DNA of 64,000 bases. It comes from Methanospirillum hungatei. GTDB taxonomy: Archaea > Halobacteriota > Methanomicrobia > Methanomicrobiales > Methanospirillaceae. The number at the start of each line of letters is the position of its first letter. Within the stretch, counting starts at the first letter, position 1. Positions 44,325-53,321 of this stretch are shown here, piece after piece. The position numbers and the translations under genes were made by a program. The DNA lies in the NCBI RefSeq assembly GCF_019263745.1, contig NZ_CP077107.1, positions 124,001 to 188,000 on the forward strand, written 5' to 3'. The notes under the pieces are model-generated. The model saw only the letters and a program-made list of their open reading frames with translations. It did not search any database and was not told the origin of the DNA.

Positions 44325-45356
44325 TTATCGTGTGATTGGCATGGCCCATGGTTTTTCATGTTCCATGACATATTCCCATTCTTTTTTACATTTACAATCC
44401 ATTTCAAGGACCGATTTCATCAGATCCTGATCCGCATTCAGATTGTAGTCCCGTATAGCATCCAGAATGAATCCATCACATGAACCACAATTATGAGGCC
44501 CACGTGTTTGTCCTCCTCCTATTGGATCACAGGTAACATGGGCAGTTGTTTGTGCCAGGACAGAGGCGACACTCCAAAGATAGGGAGGACGATATGCCTG
44601 CTGTTTCCATAATTTCTCTAAGTGAGTGTTTCTTTGAACCGTACAGGGATTCATTGAGATTAAATCAGTTACCGGAATGATATCCTGAATCGACTGTACC
44701 ATGTCGTTATATGCTTCTAATTCAGTCAGATATGGTGGTTTATGAAGGAGATATGTTTTTACTTTGCCACCAGCATGATGGATAATGGTGGTGGTATTCA
44801 AGTAATCAGAATATTGAAGCCCCTTATCTATACACTTTTCTCGTATGGTATCATTTGTCGTCTCTAATCCAATTGCGATATAAAGTTCCCCATCTCCAGT
44901 CTCACTTTTTATAGTATTGACAGCCGTTTTTATTTTTTCAGCGTTAATATAATCACATCTGGATTCGACGACGAGGATCTTTCCCTGAGCGAGGTGTAGT
45001 ATCTTTTCCTGAATGATTTCCGGAACCTCGAGTGGATCAAAAAAACTTCCTGAAGTATATACCTTAATTACCTGAGGTTGAACCTTTAAAATCTCAGTCT
45101 CAAGTCTGCTTACTTGAGCATGCATCAGGCGGATGAGTTCAGCAGAATCAATCCCCGTGAAACGTTCATGTCGATACTGACATATTTTACATCTGTTCCA
45201 TGAACATCCACCGGAGCGAATAATCGTAGTAACGCTGGTAAATATATCGTCATTTATCCGGTCTTGTCCAGACCAGATTGCCAATGGTTCCTCAGGATTT
45301 TTTATAGGTTTCATGTATTTTTTTCTCTGATTTTTTAATGTTTTTGGTATTCTCAT
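44325..45356 (-). CDS. Archaeosine-synthesis radical SAM enzyme RaSEA-like
   Basis: The 343-residue protein carries an unusual radical-SAM cluster motif C51-x4-C56-x2-C59 (G-C-S-W-N-R-C-K-I-C), followed by Y-T-S-G-S-F-F-D and an I-G-L-E-T-T segment. A C-terminal Cys region (C-G-S-C-D, C-K-C) also matches the COG1244/RaSEA family. RaSEA works with the ArcS lysine transferase to form archaeosine at position 15 of tRNA. ArcS is not in this window. One base separates its stop from the convergent TIGR00300 gene. Confidence 0.86.
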   Translation of the reverse strand: MRIPKTLKNQRKKYMKPIKNPEEPLAIWSGQDRINDDIFTSVTTIIRSGGCSWNRCKICQYRHERFTGIDSAELIRLMHAQVSRLETEILKVQPQVIKVYTSGSFFDPLEVPEIIQEKILHLAQGKILVVESRCDYINAEKIKTAVNTIKSETGDGELYIAIGLETTNDTIREKCIDKGLQYSDYLNTTTIIHHAGGKVKTYLLHKPPYLTELEAYNDMVQSIQDIIPVTDLISMNPCTVQRNTHLEKLWKQQAYRPPYLWSVASVLAQTTAHVTCDPIGGGQTRGPHNCGSCDGFILDAIRDYNLNADQDLMKSVLEMDCKCKKEWEYVMEHEKPWAMPITR

Positions 45357-45539
45357 ACCTGTACGCTTACAATTAAATAGAGTAATTTACTGGCATTGAT
45401 GAAAATCGGATCTGATTTTCTCGTATGTTTATGTATGAATACAGGTTATACGATCTAGATCGTTATTCATTATCTGACCAACAATATATTAGGTTCCAGA
45501 GATCCACAATATTGACCAACCGCCAAGAGGATGTTACTC

Positions 45540-46748
45540 ATGAATATTCGTTATGTTCAATCAGGAATTGTACTGGTTCTCTTACTGTTCGTATGTGGTC
45601 CGGTCAGCGCCTATTATCTTTCAATCGATGCGCCAGCTCAGGTTAAGGTTGGAGAGCCTATTACTGTGTCCGGGTCCACAAATACGCCACCTCCGGATAA
45701 GATTGATATTGTTTTATCTCACGCATTAAATGTCCCAATTGAGGTAGGTCGTCAGTCGATTCAAATAACAGAAAAAGGTGACACCACTTTTAATGTGACC
45801 TTTACTACTGAAGGTCTTGAAAAAGGAAATTATAAAGTTGAAGGTCTTTCTCAATCACAAAGGGATTTTTCAGCTGGATCACGTTCAATCAGGGTTGTAA
45901 AACTCATTGATAGATCTGATATAATAACTATGACATCTCCCACATGGCAGGAGTTTGAGAAGGTACTCCTTATAGAAGCAAAAATTTCAGGTTATAAAGA
46001 AAACGCAATACAGATGGAGGTGACAAAAGGAAAAGATGTTATTTTTGGCCCTGAATCTATTCCTGTGTCTGGAGGGAAAGTTTCATATGAACTTCCAATT
46101 GCAGAACCCGGGACATATGACGTTTCATTTACTGATTATGATGGTTTCATTGGTAAATACTCCATAGTATCAGAAGAAAAGGATCTCTATCATTTGACTG
46201 GAAAACCTGATGTCACTCAGCATGTTGAACCGGTAACCAGTGCCAAATTATCGGAACCTGAAACGACAAAAGTTGTAGTCACAACTACACCTGTTTCCAT
46301 TCAGGAAAAAATTACTGGTCAATCAGCAACAGCGGAAGTATCACGAGACAATCCGGGGTATTTCACTGTTTCAACAAATAAAACCCCTATTATTATTCAA
46401 ACTTCAGATAATACTGACTGGGTTTTGGAATATAAAACTACCACCGAAGGAGCAGGTATTAAAGTGAATGAAGAAATGGGAAACGCCCATGAATCGGTTA
46501 CAATATCTGACTCAGTACATGAAATATACCTGAAAGTATATCCTTACAGTTTTAAAGCATCTGATAAAGTAACAATAACCGGGGATACTGCAACATCTGT
46601 TTCATTATCGGATACTGCTGCAAAAGCATTTGGTGTTCCCCCCAGATATGGAAGCTCAGAAACGAGCGGTACTGAAACACCTCTCCCAATAGGAATAGTG
46701 CTAGTAAGTCTTATCTTTGGTTTTATTTTCTTAGGAAAAAGGAAATAA
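45540..46748 (+). CDS. Secreted membrane-anchored protein of the MEMAR/DUF3821-like type
   Basis: About 402 residues. A signal peptide (Y-V-Q-S-G-I-V-L-V-L-L-L-F-V-C-G-P-V-S-A) is followed by an Ig-like extracellular region: G-E-P-I-T-V-S-G-S-T-N, then beta strands and a Thr/Pro-rich stalk (about 230-270). One C-terminal membrane helix with a short basic tail (F-L-G-K-R-K) anchors it. The pattern resembles DUF3821-type surface proteins of Methanomicrobiales. GAGG at 45527-45530 suits ATG 45540 better than ATG 45531. It converges with hypE. Confidence 0.78.
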   Translation: MNIRYVQSGIVLVLLLFVCGPVSAYYLSIDAPAQVKVGEPITVSGSTNTPPPDKIDIVLSHALNVPIEVGRQSIQITEKGDTTFNVTFTTEGLEKGNYKVEGLSQSQRDFSAGSRSIRVVKLIDRSDIITMTSPTWQEFEKVLLIEAKISGYKENAIQMEVTKGKDVIFGPESIPVSGGKVSYELPIAEPGTYDVSFTDYDGFIGKYSIVSEEKDLYHLTGKPDVTQHVEPVTSAKLSEPETTKVVVTTTPVSIQEKITGQSATAEVSRDNPGYFTVSTNKTPIIIQTSDNTDWVLEYKTTTEGAGIKVNEEMGNAHESVTISDSVHEIYLKVYPYSFKASDKVTITGDTATSVSLSDTAAKAFGVPPRYGSSETSGTETPLPIGIVLVSLIFGFIFLGKRK

Positions 46749-46754
46749 TTATTT

Positions 46755-47750
46755 TTAGCAAACGCGAGGAACGGGATCACCCATAGGTGGTTCGATAAAC
46801 CGTTCTCCCCCAGCTTCTGTCTCCATAATAACTCCTTGTCCTTTTGTTACCGTTCCAATGATAGCTGCATCACGTCCATAACGATGTCTTTTTAGAATTT
46901 GTAGGATTGAATCAGCCTCTTCAGCGGGGACACCCATAACCACTTTTCCTTCATTGGCTACTTCAAGAGGGTCAATACCTAGCAATTGCGAAGCTGATCT
47001 GACAGATGATCGTATTGGAATATTTTCTTCAGATATTCGTATCATTACATTGGATTTTTTTGACATTTCGTTAATAGCACTGGCAAATCCTCCTCTTGTG
47101 GGATCTTTCATTGCATGAATGGTTCCTGATTTCATAACTGAATGAACCATACCAGATAAAGGAGCGACATCTGATACGATTTGGTCCGCAAAATCAAATT
47201 CCTCTCTGCTTGCCAGTACAGCAAATCCATGATCCCCTAGTGTTCCGGAAACGATGATTGCATCACCAGGCTTTAGACCATTATCACGAATAATGGTATC
47301 AGCAACTCCAATACCCGCTGTGTTAATTGCTATCTGGTCAAGAGCCCCTCTTTCCATAACTTTGGTATCACCGGTAACAAGAGCAACATTTTCTTCACAG
47401 AGGGCATGGTCCATTGATTCAACAATTTTTCCTAGTATCTCAAAATCAAAACCCTCTTCAACAATGAGTCCACATGAAAGAGCTAATGGTTTTCCTCCCA
47501 TCATGGTGATATCATTAATCGTGCCACAAACAGAAATTCGTCCGATGTCACCGCCGGGGAAAAATAATGGACGGACTACATGTGAATCTGTTGTAAAAAC
47601 TACTTGTTTTCCCCCGATGGGAATGACGGCCCCATCATCAAGTGCTTCAAGTCCTATTCCACCAGCGTTTGTATTCGTAATTTTGGAGAATAGATCTACT
47701 ACTTCTCCCATGACTTCTCCACCGGCACCATGCATCAGTGATATTTTCAT
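46755..47750 (-). CDS. hypE: Hydrogenase maturation protein HypE
   Basis: The 331-residue PurM-like protein begins M-K-I-S-L-M-H-G-A-G-G, has the ATP-binding D-D-G-A-V-I-P and G-D-T-K-V-M motifs, and ends P-R-V-C. The C-terminal Cys is thiocarbamoylated by HypF and dehydrated by HypE to supply cyanide for the NiFe hydrogenase centre. It starts directly at the hypA stop (D-stop-ATG) with GAGGCTGATTAA just ahead, so hypA-hypE form an operon. HypC, D and F are not here. Confidence 0.97.
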   Translation of the reverse strand: MKISLMHGAGGEVMGEVVDLFSKITNTNAGGIGLEALDDGAVIPIGGKQVVFTTDSHVVRPLFFPGGDIGRISVCGTINDITMMGGKPLALSCGLIVEEGFDFEILGKIVESMDHALCEENVALVTGDTKVMERGALDQIAINTAGIGVADTIIRDNGLKPGDAIIVSGTLGDHGFAVLASREEFDFADQIVSDVAPLSGMVHSVMKSGTIHAMKDPTRGGFASAINEMSKKSNVMIRISEENIPIRSSVRSASQLLGIDPLEVANEGKVVMGVPAEEADSILQILKRHRYGRDAAIIGTVTKGQGVIMETEAGGERFIEPPMGDPVPRVC

Positions 47751-48086
47751 TTAATCAGCCTCAACCTCTATTCGTGTAACTACGACTTCTTTTCCTTTTT
47801 CAATTGCCGGGAGTTGTCCACATTCAGGACATACAAAAATTTCACTGCCAACATATCCACAAGCACACCGTGTTTGCGGAGGAACCTTTGTGCAGATGAG
47901 TTTTGTTTCATGAAACAGTGGATCATCTTCTACTATGGTAGTGAATAAAAATTCTACTTGATCAGGATTAACAATTGACAGTTCTCCAACATCTACATAA
48001 ATAGTAGTGATATATTTCGCCTTATTTTCAAGTGCAGCTCTTCGTGACGTGACAACAATATCATACGCTATTCCATATTCATGCAT
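47751..48086 (-). CDS. hypA: Hydrogenase/urease nickel incorporation protein HypA
   Basis: The 111-residue protein starts M-H-E-Y-G-I-A, giving the N-terminal nickel ligand His2. It has the zinc site C-A-C...C-P-E-C in the C-terminal half (C-x-C spacing instead of C-x-x-C in the first half-site). HypA delivers Ni to NiFe hydrogenase precursors. It is directly followed by hypE, without a gap. Confidence 0.95.
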   Translation of the reverse strand: MHEYGIAYDIVVTSRRAALENKAKYITTIYVDVGELSIVNPDQVEFLFTTIVEDDPLFHETKLICTKVPPQTRCACGYVGSEIFVCPECGQLPAIEKGKEVVVTRIEVEAD

Positions 48087-48208
48087 GAGAAAAAGACTCC
48101 CTGTCTATGAGGATTTGTCCGATCCAAGGTTTACCCATAACAAGTTAAAAGGTGCGATATTATCCTGAAAGAGGATCTAAGTTTTTTGTTTGTGACCATC
48201 ATAAATTT

Positions 48209-48967
48209 TTATTTTCTCTTATTGAACCGAAAAGAAGATATACGATTTGATAGGTAATTCGTAGCTGATTTTCCTTTTTTTGTCTGATAAATTGCATATG
48301 ACACAGCGGGAATACCTATTAGAAGAATCATCACTGCAATGAGAATATACCAGACATTAACATCCAGATATTCCTGTAGGGCATACACTGAATAACCAAT
48401 AAGAAAACTTGAAAATATTGTTCCGATAGTAATTGCAGTAAAAATCTCTATGGATTTTAATCCGAGCATTTTTCCAATAATTGATCCACTGACGGATCCG
48501 GTTCCCTGCAATGGAAAAAAAACAAACAAAATGAGACCTATGAAATATAGCCGTTCCAGCCAGCGATGTTCTGAAAGAAATGATTCTCCTTTCCGTATTA
48601 AATACTGAATCAAAGAACCCAGATATGGAACATTACAAATCAATTCAAAATTCCATATCATGAAAAGACAACAAGCGATGTCAACACAGACAATTGAAAG
48701 ACACATTACCTGAAACGGAAAACCCAGGGCAATTCCTGCTGGTATGATTGTTTCTTTCCCTGCGGGAGGAATAAAATAAATTAGTAGTAATCCACCAAGT
48801 TGGAGAGCTGTAGTATCATCATAAAACCAGAATATTACTCCAATCAAACACCCTACTAGAATAAAAGGAATTGTTAACCGCAATATCCGGGTGATAACTG
48901 GTGAAAACCAGATAAGTCCTCCTGAAATGTAACACCCGAGGGGTTTAGTATCAATCAATGTTTTCAC
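48209..48967 (-). CDS. Sm_multidrug_ex-family membrane protein
   Basis: The 252-residue protein has about six hydrophobic segments and the family marks P-P-A-G-K-E-T-I-I-P-A-G-I-A-L-G (about 67-82) and F-F-P-L-Q-G-T-G-S-V-x-G (about 149-160), with two G-rich symmetric-looking halves. These are typical of the archaeal/bacterial small multidrug export family (PF06695). Transport function is a family label, not shown. A basic tail ends it (F-N-K-R-K). Confidence 0.8.
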   Translation of the reverse strand: MKTLIDTKPLGCYISGGLIWFSPVITRILRLTIPFILVGCLIGVIFWFYDDTTALQLGGLLLIYFIPPAGKETIIPAGIALGFPFQVMCLSIVCVDIACCLFMIWNFELICNVPYLGSLIQYLIRKGESFLSEHRWLERLYFIGLILFVFFPLQGTGSVSGSIIGKMLGLKSIEIFTAITIGTIFSSFLIGYSVYALQEYLDVNVWYILIAVMILLIGIPAVSYAIYQTKKGKSATNYLSNRISSFRFNKRK

Positions 48968-49008
48968 CGGATATAATATATTAAAAAAATTGGTAATATT
49001 AGGTGTCT

Positions 49009-50076
49009 TTAAAGGTATATCACACCTGTATTGTTCACTTTCGTGCTCACTGCAATCTCAAGGTTTAATGGATGTAATATTTTTGCTAGTTCTTCTTCTT
49101 TCTTAGAGGTGATGACTGCAATAGAAGGGCCCACAGAACTCATTCCTACAAATTCCAATCCTTCTTTTCTGAGTTTATGCATATATTGATATAATTCAAA
49201 TGAATGGTGCTCTATCTCAGCTCGTTTGGATCCTCGGAATTCCATCTCCCATAATGCATCACCCATTTTTTTCAAATCCCCTTTATTTAAAGCTGGAATA
49301 AAATCCATCATAACAATATAAGATTTTAATTCGCGATCACGATAATCAAGGGTTCTGGCTTTGTTCATGAGGAGAGAAAATTCTTCTTCGCCAGCGGATG
49401 AGATTGAACTAGGCGGGATTACGATGTGAACATTACTGTTTTCAGCAAATGCATGTTGATGGACAACAGTAAGATTATCTCCAAGGATTCCCATTCCTCC
49501 CCGACTGCTGACAGCAGGACCTACACCTGTCTCAAATCCATATGCGATCATACCCTCTTCTGTCTCTTCTACATAATTATTACCAATAAGAATCCGAAGT
49601 TGATCAATTGATAATGGATCTCCTACAGCCTTATTTACTGCAAACGCAAGAGCCGTAAGGATAGTGCTGGTTGATCCAAGACCGACATGTTTGTAGTCAT
49701 GATCTTTAGCGGTTACACTAAATCCTCCGGTATATCCTATAGTTTTAGAGAATACTGTGAGAAAATGGTTAATTATTGCAGGTCTTGAATAATTAATTTT
49801 AAATTCGGTTTGTATACAGAGTACTTCAACTTCAGCATATACATCAATTGCAAATCCAATTCCCCCACCACCGGGATGTCCTGGAGCAAACCGATTCATG
49901 TCAAGAACTGTGAGATGTATCCGTCCTGGTGCTTTCGTTCTGATTGGATTTTGGGATATTTTCAAATTATATGAACCTTCATACCCGCAGGTATTGATGT
50001 TTTCTCCTGGATGAAATGAATTAAATTCATATTCTACCAGGTCTAAATCTCCTCCTCTGATACGAAGGATGGTCAT
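49009..50076 (-). CDS. GHMP-kinase-fold protein, beta-RFAP synthase-like
   Basis: The 355-residue protein has R-I-H-L-T-V-L-D-M-N-R and the glycine-rich G-G-G-G-I-G-F-A-I-D. The GHMP phosphate-binding motif H-V-G-L-G-S-T-S-T (about 150) and the C-terminal G-M-S-S-V-G-P are also present. Beta-ribofuranosylaminobenzene 5'-phosphate synthase, the first committed enzyme of methanopterin synthesis, has this fold and R-I-H-L start, so a related role is plausible. Other GHMP kinases cannot be excluded. Its start overlaps the DUF2148 gene by four bases. Confidence 0.72.
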   Translation of the reverse strand: MTILRIRGGDLDLVEYEFNSFHPGENINTCGYEGSYNLKISQNPIRTKAPGRIHLTVLDMNRFAPGHPGGGGIGFAIDVYAEVEVLCIQTEFKINYSRPAIINHFLTVFSKTIGYTGGFSVTAKDHDYKHVGLGSTSTILTALAFAVNKAVGDPLSIDQLRILIGNNYVEETEEGMIAYGFETGVGPAVSSRGGMGILGDNLTVVHQHAFAENSNVHIVIPPSSISSAGEEEFSLLMNKARTLDYRDRELKSYIVMMDFIPALNKGDLKKMGDALWEMEFRGSKRAEIEHHSFELYQYMHKLRKEGLEFVGMSSVGPSIAVITSKKEEELAKILHPLNLEIAVSTKVNNTGVIYL

Positions 50077-50627
50077 TGAACTGGCCTCCTGTCAAAGAAA
50101 ATATTTTTACCTGTAACAGAGAGTGGGATTCCATAGGCACAGGTACAATTTGGTAGCAAATTTAGGGATAATCCGGCTACTCCGGCTGTAAATAGAATTC
50201 GATTGTCTGCGTTATGGATCTGTGCCGTTTTAGCAGCTGATCCGACTGCAATTCCAAGGTCAGCCATTCTGATAACACAATTTGGACCCGTGAATAATGA
50301 TTGAACAGGATCTATATTCATTTTCTGATGCATTTCCTTACAGGTCTTATATCCACATCCTCCACAGTTCAGTCCTACATCTTCAAAACCCCTGCAACCA
50401 ATAAGAACGCATACAGAGCTGTCTCTGATATTTTGTGCATCACGGGGAAATGGGGGGAGGCTTGTCTTGTTACCTATAGTGATCATCTCGTCTGCTAAAC
50501 GGGAAAGATCATCTCCTTTCACGATACGGGTAATAATTGTGTCAACACCTTTTCCTTTTGGTGCTGTCCGTGCAGAGACTGCCATGAGTGATGCTATGAT
50601 CATCATGGCATCCTGTTCAGGATCCAT
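50073..50627 (-). CDS. DUF2148 ferredoxin-like Fe-S protein
   Basis: The 184-residue protein contains a cysteine cluster, L-N-C-G-G-C-G-Y-K-T-C (about residues 87-97), with an earlier C-V-L-I-G-C-R and a later P-N-C-T-C. This matches the ferredoxin-containing DUF2148 family and suggests a bound Fe-S centre. The family has no known reaction. Overlap with the GHMP-fold gene means the two are coupled and may share a pathway. Confidence 0.82.
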   Translation of the reverse strand: MDPEQDAMMIIASLMAVSARTAPKGKGVDTIITRIVKGDDLSRLADEMITIGNKTSLPPFPRDAQNIRDSSVCVLIGCRGFEDVGLNCGGCGYKTCKEMHQKMNIDPVQSLFTGPNCVIRMADLGIAVGSAAKTAQIHNADNRILFTAGVAGLSLNLLPNCTCAYGIPLSVTGKNIFFDRRPVQ

Positions 50628-50662
50628 AACCAGAATAATCTGTTGAGTATTTAATTTCGATG

Positions 50663-51787
50663 TTACCTAACCTTTGTATGATGATTTATGTAAGAAAGAA
50701 TTGCACTATAAGCCATCTCTGAACCCCGGTACGCTTCCTGTCTTGCAGAGTCAGGTTCAGCCATCGCACGAGTCTTCATCTCTTCATATTCTTTGAGTAA
50801 GAAATTCATATACAAAAAAAGGTCTCCCTTTTCATATCCAAATCGATCCAAAGCCAGCCCACAAGCTCTATCCCATCCTTGTTTTGCATAAGATGAAAGA
50901 TTGTATTTTGTTGGGCTGTGTTTCATTTCAATAAGCATCTCAAACATCTCATCTTCACTAATGGCGCCTTTATGTTCACGAAATTGAGATGTAACTTTTT
51001 TGAAAAATTCATTCCATTCATCGTGCCATCGTTCCTGTATCTGTTCAGGATATTCATCACTCGGTTTTGAAATGCGTTTAATTTGCATTTTTGAAATATC
51101 ATTCTCAAAACCTTCGACACACTGGGGAAATGAAAAGTTAATAGAAATTTTATCGTCATCTTCAGATTGCGCAGTATAAATTACAGAATATGGGATGATA
51201 ATAAAGTCCCTAGATTTTATTTTTATTATAAGTCGGTTGTTGGTTGCATAAAGCATGCATGCTTCATAAAAATAGTCATCAAACCAAATATCCATTTTTT
51301 CTCTGGTTTTTACTATCTCGAATTCGTCAAGACCTTCTTTTGATCTGACTACTCCTTCGATGAGGAGGAGATCATCCTCTTCATTTTGCATAGCATGCTT
51401 TTTTAGCGCAATTTGTGATTGATATTTAGATATTTGAACGGACAGTATTTTTTTCCAATAATTTGGCCATTTTGGATCATCTAAAAGGATGAGTCCCCCA
51501 CCTTCCTTTCTTTTTAGTCCGTGAAGAAAAATTCTGACATATTCATCTTTTCCATCAAAAAACCGAAGTGGGGTGTTACATCGAATACAGAGATACTTAT
51601 TATTTTCAACATATATCTCGTGTATGAGGTCATATGATAATTTTATTAGCTGATTTTTCTGATTTTTAATAATCAGGCGATAATTTGTAATATAAATTTT
51701 TGTTACATATCGGTTTTTCGGAGTAAAAAAAACTGCAGCAACCCCTTTTTTGAGTAATGATTCGCCCTTCTGACACCCCACGTTCAT
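50663..51787 (-). CDS. Tandem PH/GRAM-like domain protein of unknown function
   Basis: I do not recognise a named family. The 374-residue protein has two similar beta-rich modules, each with a Y-x-T/N-N-Y/R-R-L-I-I-K-x core: about 5-115 (Y-I-T-N-Y-R-L-I-I-K) and about 135-235 (Y-A-T-N-N-R-L-I-I-K). The repeat looks like bacterial-type PH/GRAM folds. A helical C-terminal domain follows (about 245-374). No signal or membrane helix is seen. It is divergent from the HyuA-like operon. Confidence 0.65.
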   Translation of the reverse strand: MNVGCQKGESLLKKGVAAVFFTPKNRYVTKIYITNYRLIIKNQKNQLIKLSYDLIHEIYVENNKYLCIRCNTPLRFFDGKDEYVRIFLHGLKRKEGGGLILLDDPKWPNYWKKILSVQISKYQSQIALKKHAMQNEEDDLLLIEGVVRSKEGLDEFEIVKTREKMDIWFDDYFYEACMLYATNNRLIIKIKSRDFIIIPYSVIYTAQSEDDDKISINFSFPQCVEGFENDISKMQIKRISKPSDEYPEQIQERWHDEWNEFFKKVTSQFREHKGAISEDEMFEMLIEMKHSPTKYNLSSYAKQGWDRACGLALDRFGYEKGDLFLYMNFLLKEYEEMKTRAMAEPDSARQEAYRGSEMAYSAILSYINHHTKVR

Positions 51788-51875
51788 AGTTAAAAAACCT
51801 GATGTATGCTAAATTATCCCAGTAGTATATGCATCATCTGATATATGTTAAAAATCTAAAAACCCCGTGAGTCAT

Positions 51876-53321
51876 ATGTTTACCGGGATAGATATTGGAG
51901 GGACGAATACTGATATTGCGATTATAGATTCAGAGATTAAAACATTTAAGGTTCCTAATAGTGAGGGCCTGAATTCTGCCCTTGGAAAGATCTCTTCTTC
52001 CGGGCGCCTTGCAATAAGCACATCACAACCGTTGAATGATATCATCACAGGTCCTCCCGCGGATATAAAAACAATAACAATTCCTGGTCCAGGTCTTATA
52101 TATCCGGGTGCAGTTAAGGGAGCAGTATCTCACCGGGGTGATGTTGTTGAACCGATAGATCCTGGAGAAATCCACACCCTTATGAAAGGCTCTCATGCAA
52201 GAGGTGTTGCTATCGCTGGAAAATTTTCAGTCAGAAATGACATTCTTGAACAGGAAGTGTTTGATATTGTGTCTGAATATTTTTCTGAAGAGCAAATTGC
52301 ACTCAGTTCACCTTTAGGGGCATTACATTTTCCAGCTCGTATTCATACAACTCGGTTCAATGCACAAATCAAAGGAAAAGTATCGAAATTAATAAGTCAG
52401 ATCCAGTCTGCATGTCCCAATTTTTATTTTGTTACGTCAACGGGTGGTCTGACCAGTGCTCAGCGTGCTTTGGGTAATCCCATGCTTTTGTATAGGTCCA
52501 GTCCGGCAACTGTTGCGAATGGAGCTTATTTTCTCAGTAGAAATGACGATTGTCTTGTTGTGGATATTGGAGGGACGACAACAGAGTTGGTTCCGATAAA
52601 AAATGGAAAACCTGTTCAGGAAACAGTAATTCTGAATGGATCGAAAACTTTGATTCAGGCTGTTCATGCGACTAGTGTTCCATATGGTGGAGATTCCTGT
52701 ATCCGTGAAGGCCTTTGTTCATTCAGGGCAGGTTCATCACGTTCATTTGGTGGAGGTGAACCAACACTTACTGATGCTTTGAACGTGACTGGGGCCCGAA
52801 TAGGGGATGTAGATCGGTCGGAAGTAATCACATCATCATGTGCTCAGGACATTGTACAGTTTTACCTTGATCAGGTTACTGCAGCAATAAGAGAATATCA
52901 TCCAAAAATCCTTATTGGAACGGGATATTTGGCTCACTACCTTCTTTCAGAGATCGCTGAACGCGCACATGCAATTGGAATCGTTCCAGAACATGCTGCA
53001 TCAGCAAATGCGGTCGGTGCTGCTGTTTCGCGAATAAGTCTGGAAGTACATGTCCATGTTGATACGGAAAGAAAACGTCTCACTTTGAATGGATCTGAAT
53101 ATCCTTACAAGGAATTTCAAGATGATGACACGCTGTTAGCGTACGCATCTGATCTTATCAGAGAACGTGCTCGATCTGAAGGAGCTCCTGAAGATGATAT
53201 TCAGGACGTACAAGTCCACTTTTTCTCAGCATATGACGTGGTGAAAGGATGGAGAATCACAGCACGGATAACAGATATTATTCTTGGAATAGCTCCAGGG
53301 ATCTCGATGGAGGCACTATGA
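51876..53321 (+). CDS. Hydantoinase/oxoprolinase family protein
   Basis: The protein (about 481 residues) is ASKHA-fold. It has an N-terminal phosphate loop F-T-G-I-D-I-G-G-T-N-T-D and a second V-V-D-I-G-G-T-T-T-E-L-V at about 230, both typical of HyuA-type hydantoinase/oxoprolinase, with P-Y-G-G-D-S-C later. The substrate is unknown. ATG 51876 (GTGA six bases upstream) is preferred over GTG 51867, though a TATA-like box at 51839-51848 is close and would allow a leaderless GTG. It is the first gene of a four-gene coupled operon. Confidence 0.83.
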   Translation: MFTGIDIGGTNTDIAIIDSEIKTFKVPNSEGLNSALGKISSSGRLAISTSQPLNDIITGPPADIKTITIPGPGLIYPGAVKGAVSHRGDVVEPIDPGEIHTLMKGSHARGVAIAGKFSVRNDILEQEVFDIVSEYFSEEQIALSSPLGALHFPARIHTTRFNAQIKGKVSKLISQIQSACPNFYFVTSTGGLTSAQRALGNPMLLYRSSPATVANGAYFLSRNDDCLVVDIGGTTTELVPIKNGKPVQETVILNGSKTLIQAVHATSVPYGGDSCIREGLCSFRAGSSRSFGGGEPTLTDALNVTGARIGDVDRSEVITSSCAQDIVQFYLDQVTAAIREYHPKILIGTGYLAHYLLSEIAERAHAIGIVPEHAASANAVGAAVSRISLEVHVHVDTERKRLTLNGSEYPYKEFQDDDTLLAYASDLIRERARSEGAPEDDIQDVQVHFFSAYDVVKGWRITARITDIILGIAPGISMEAL

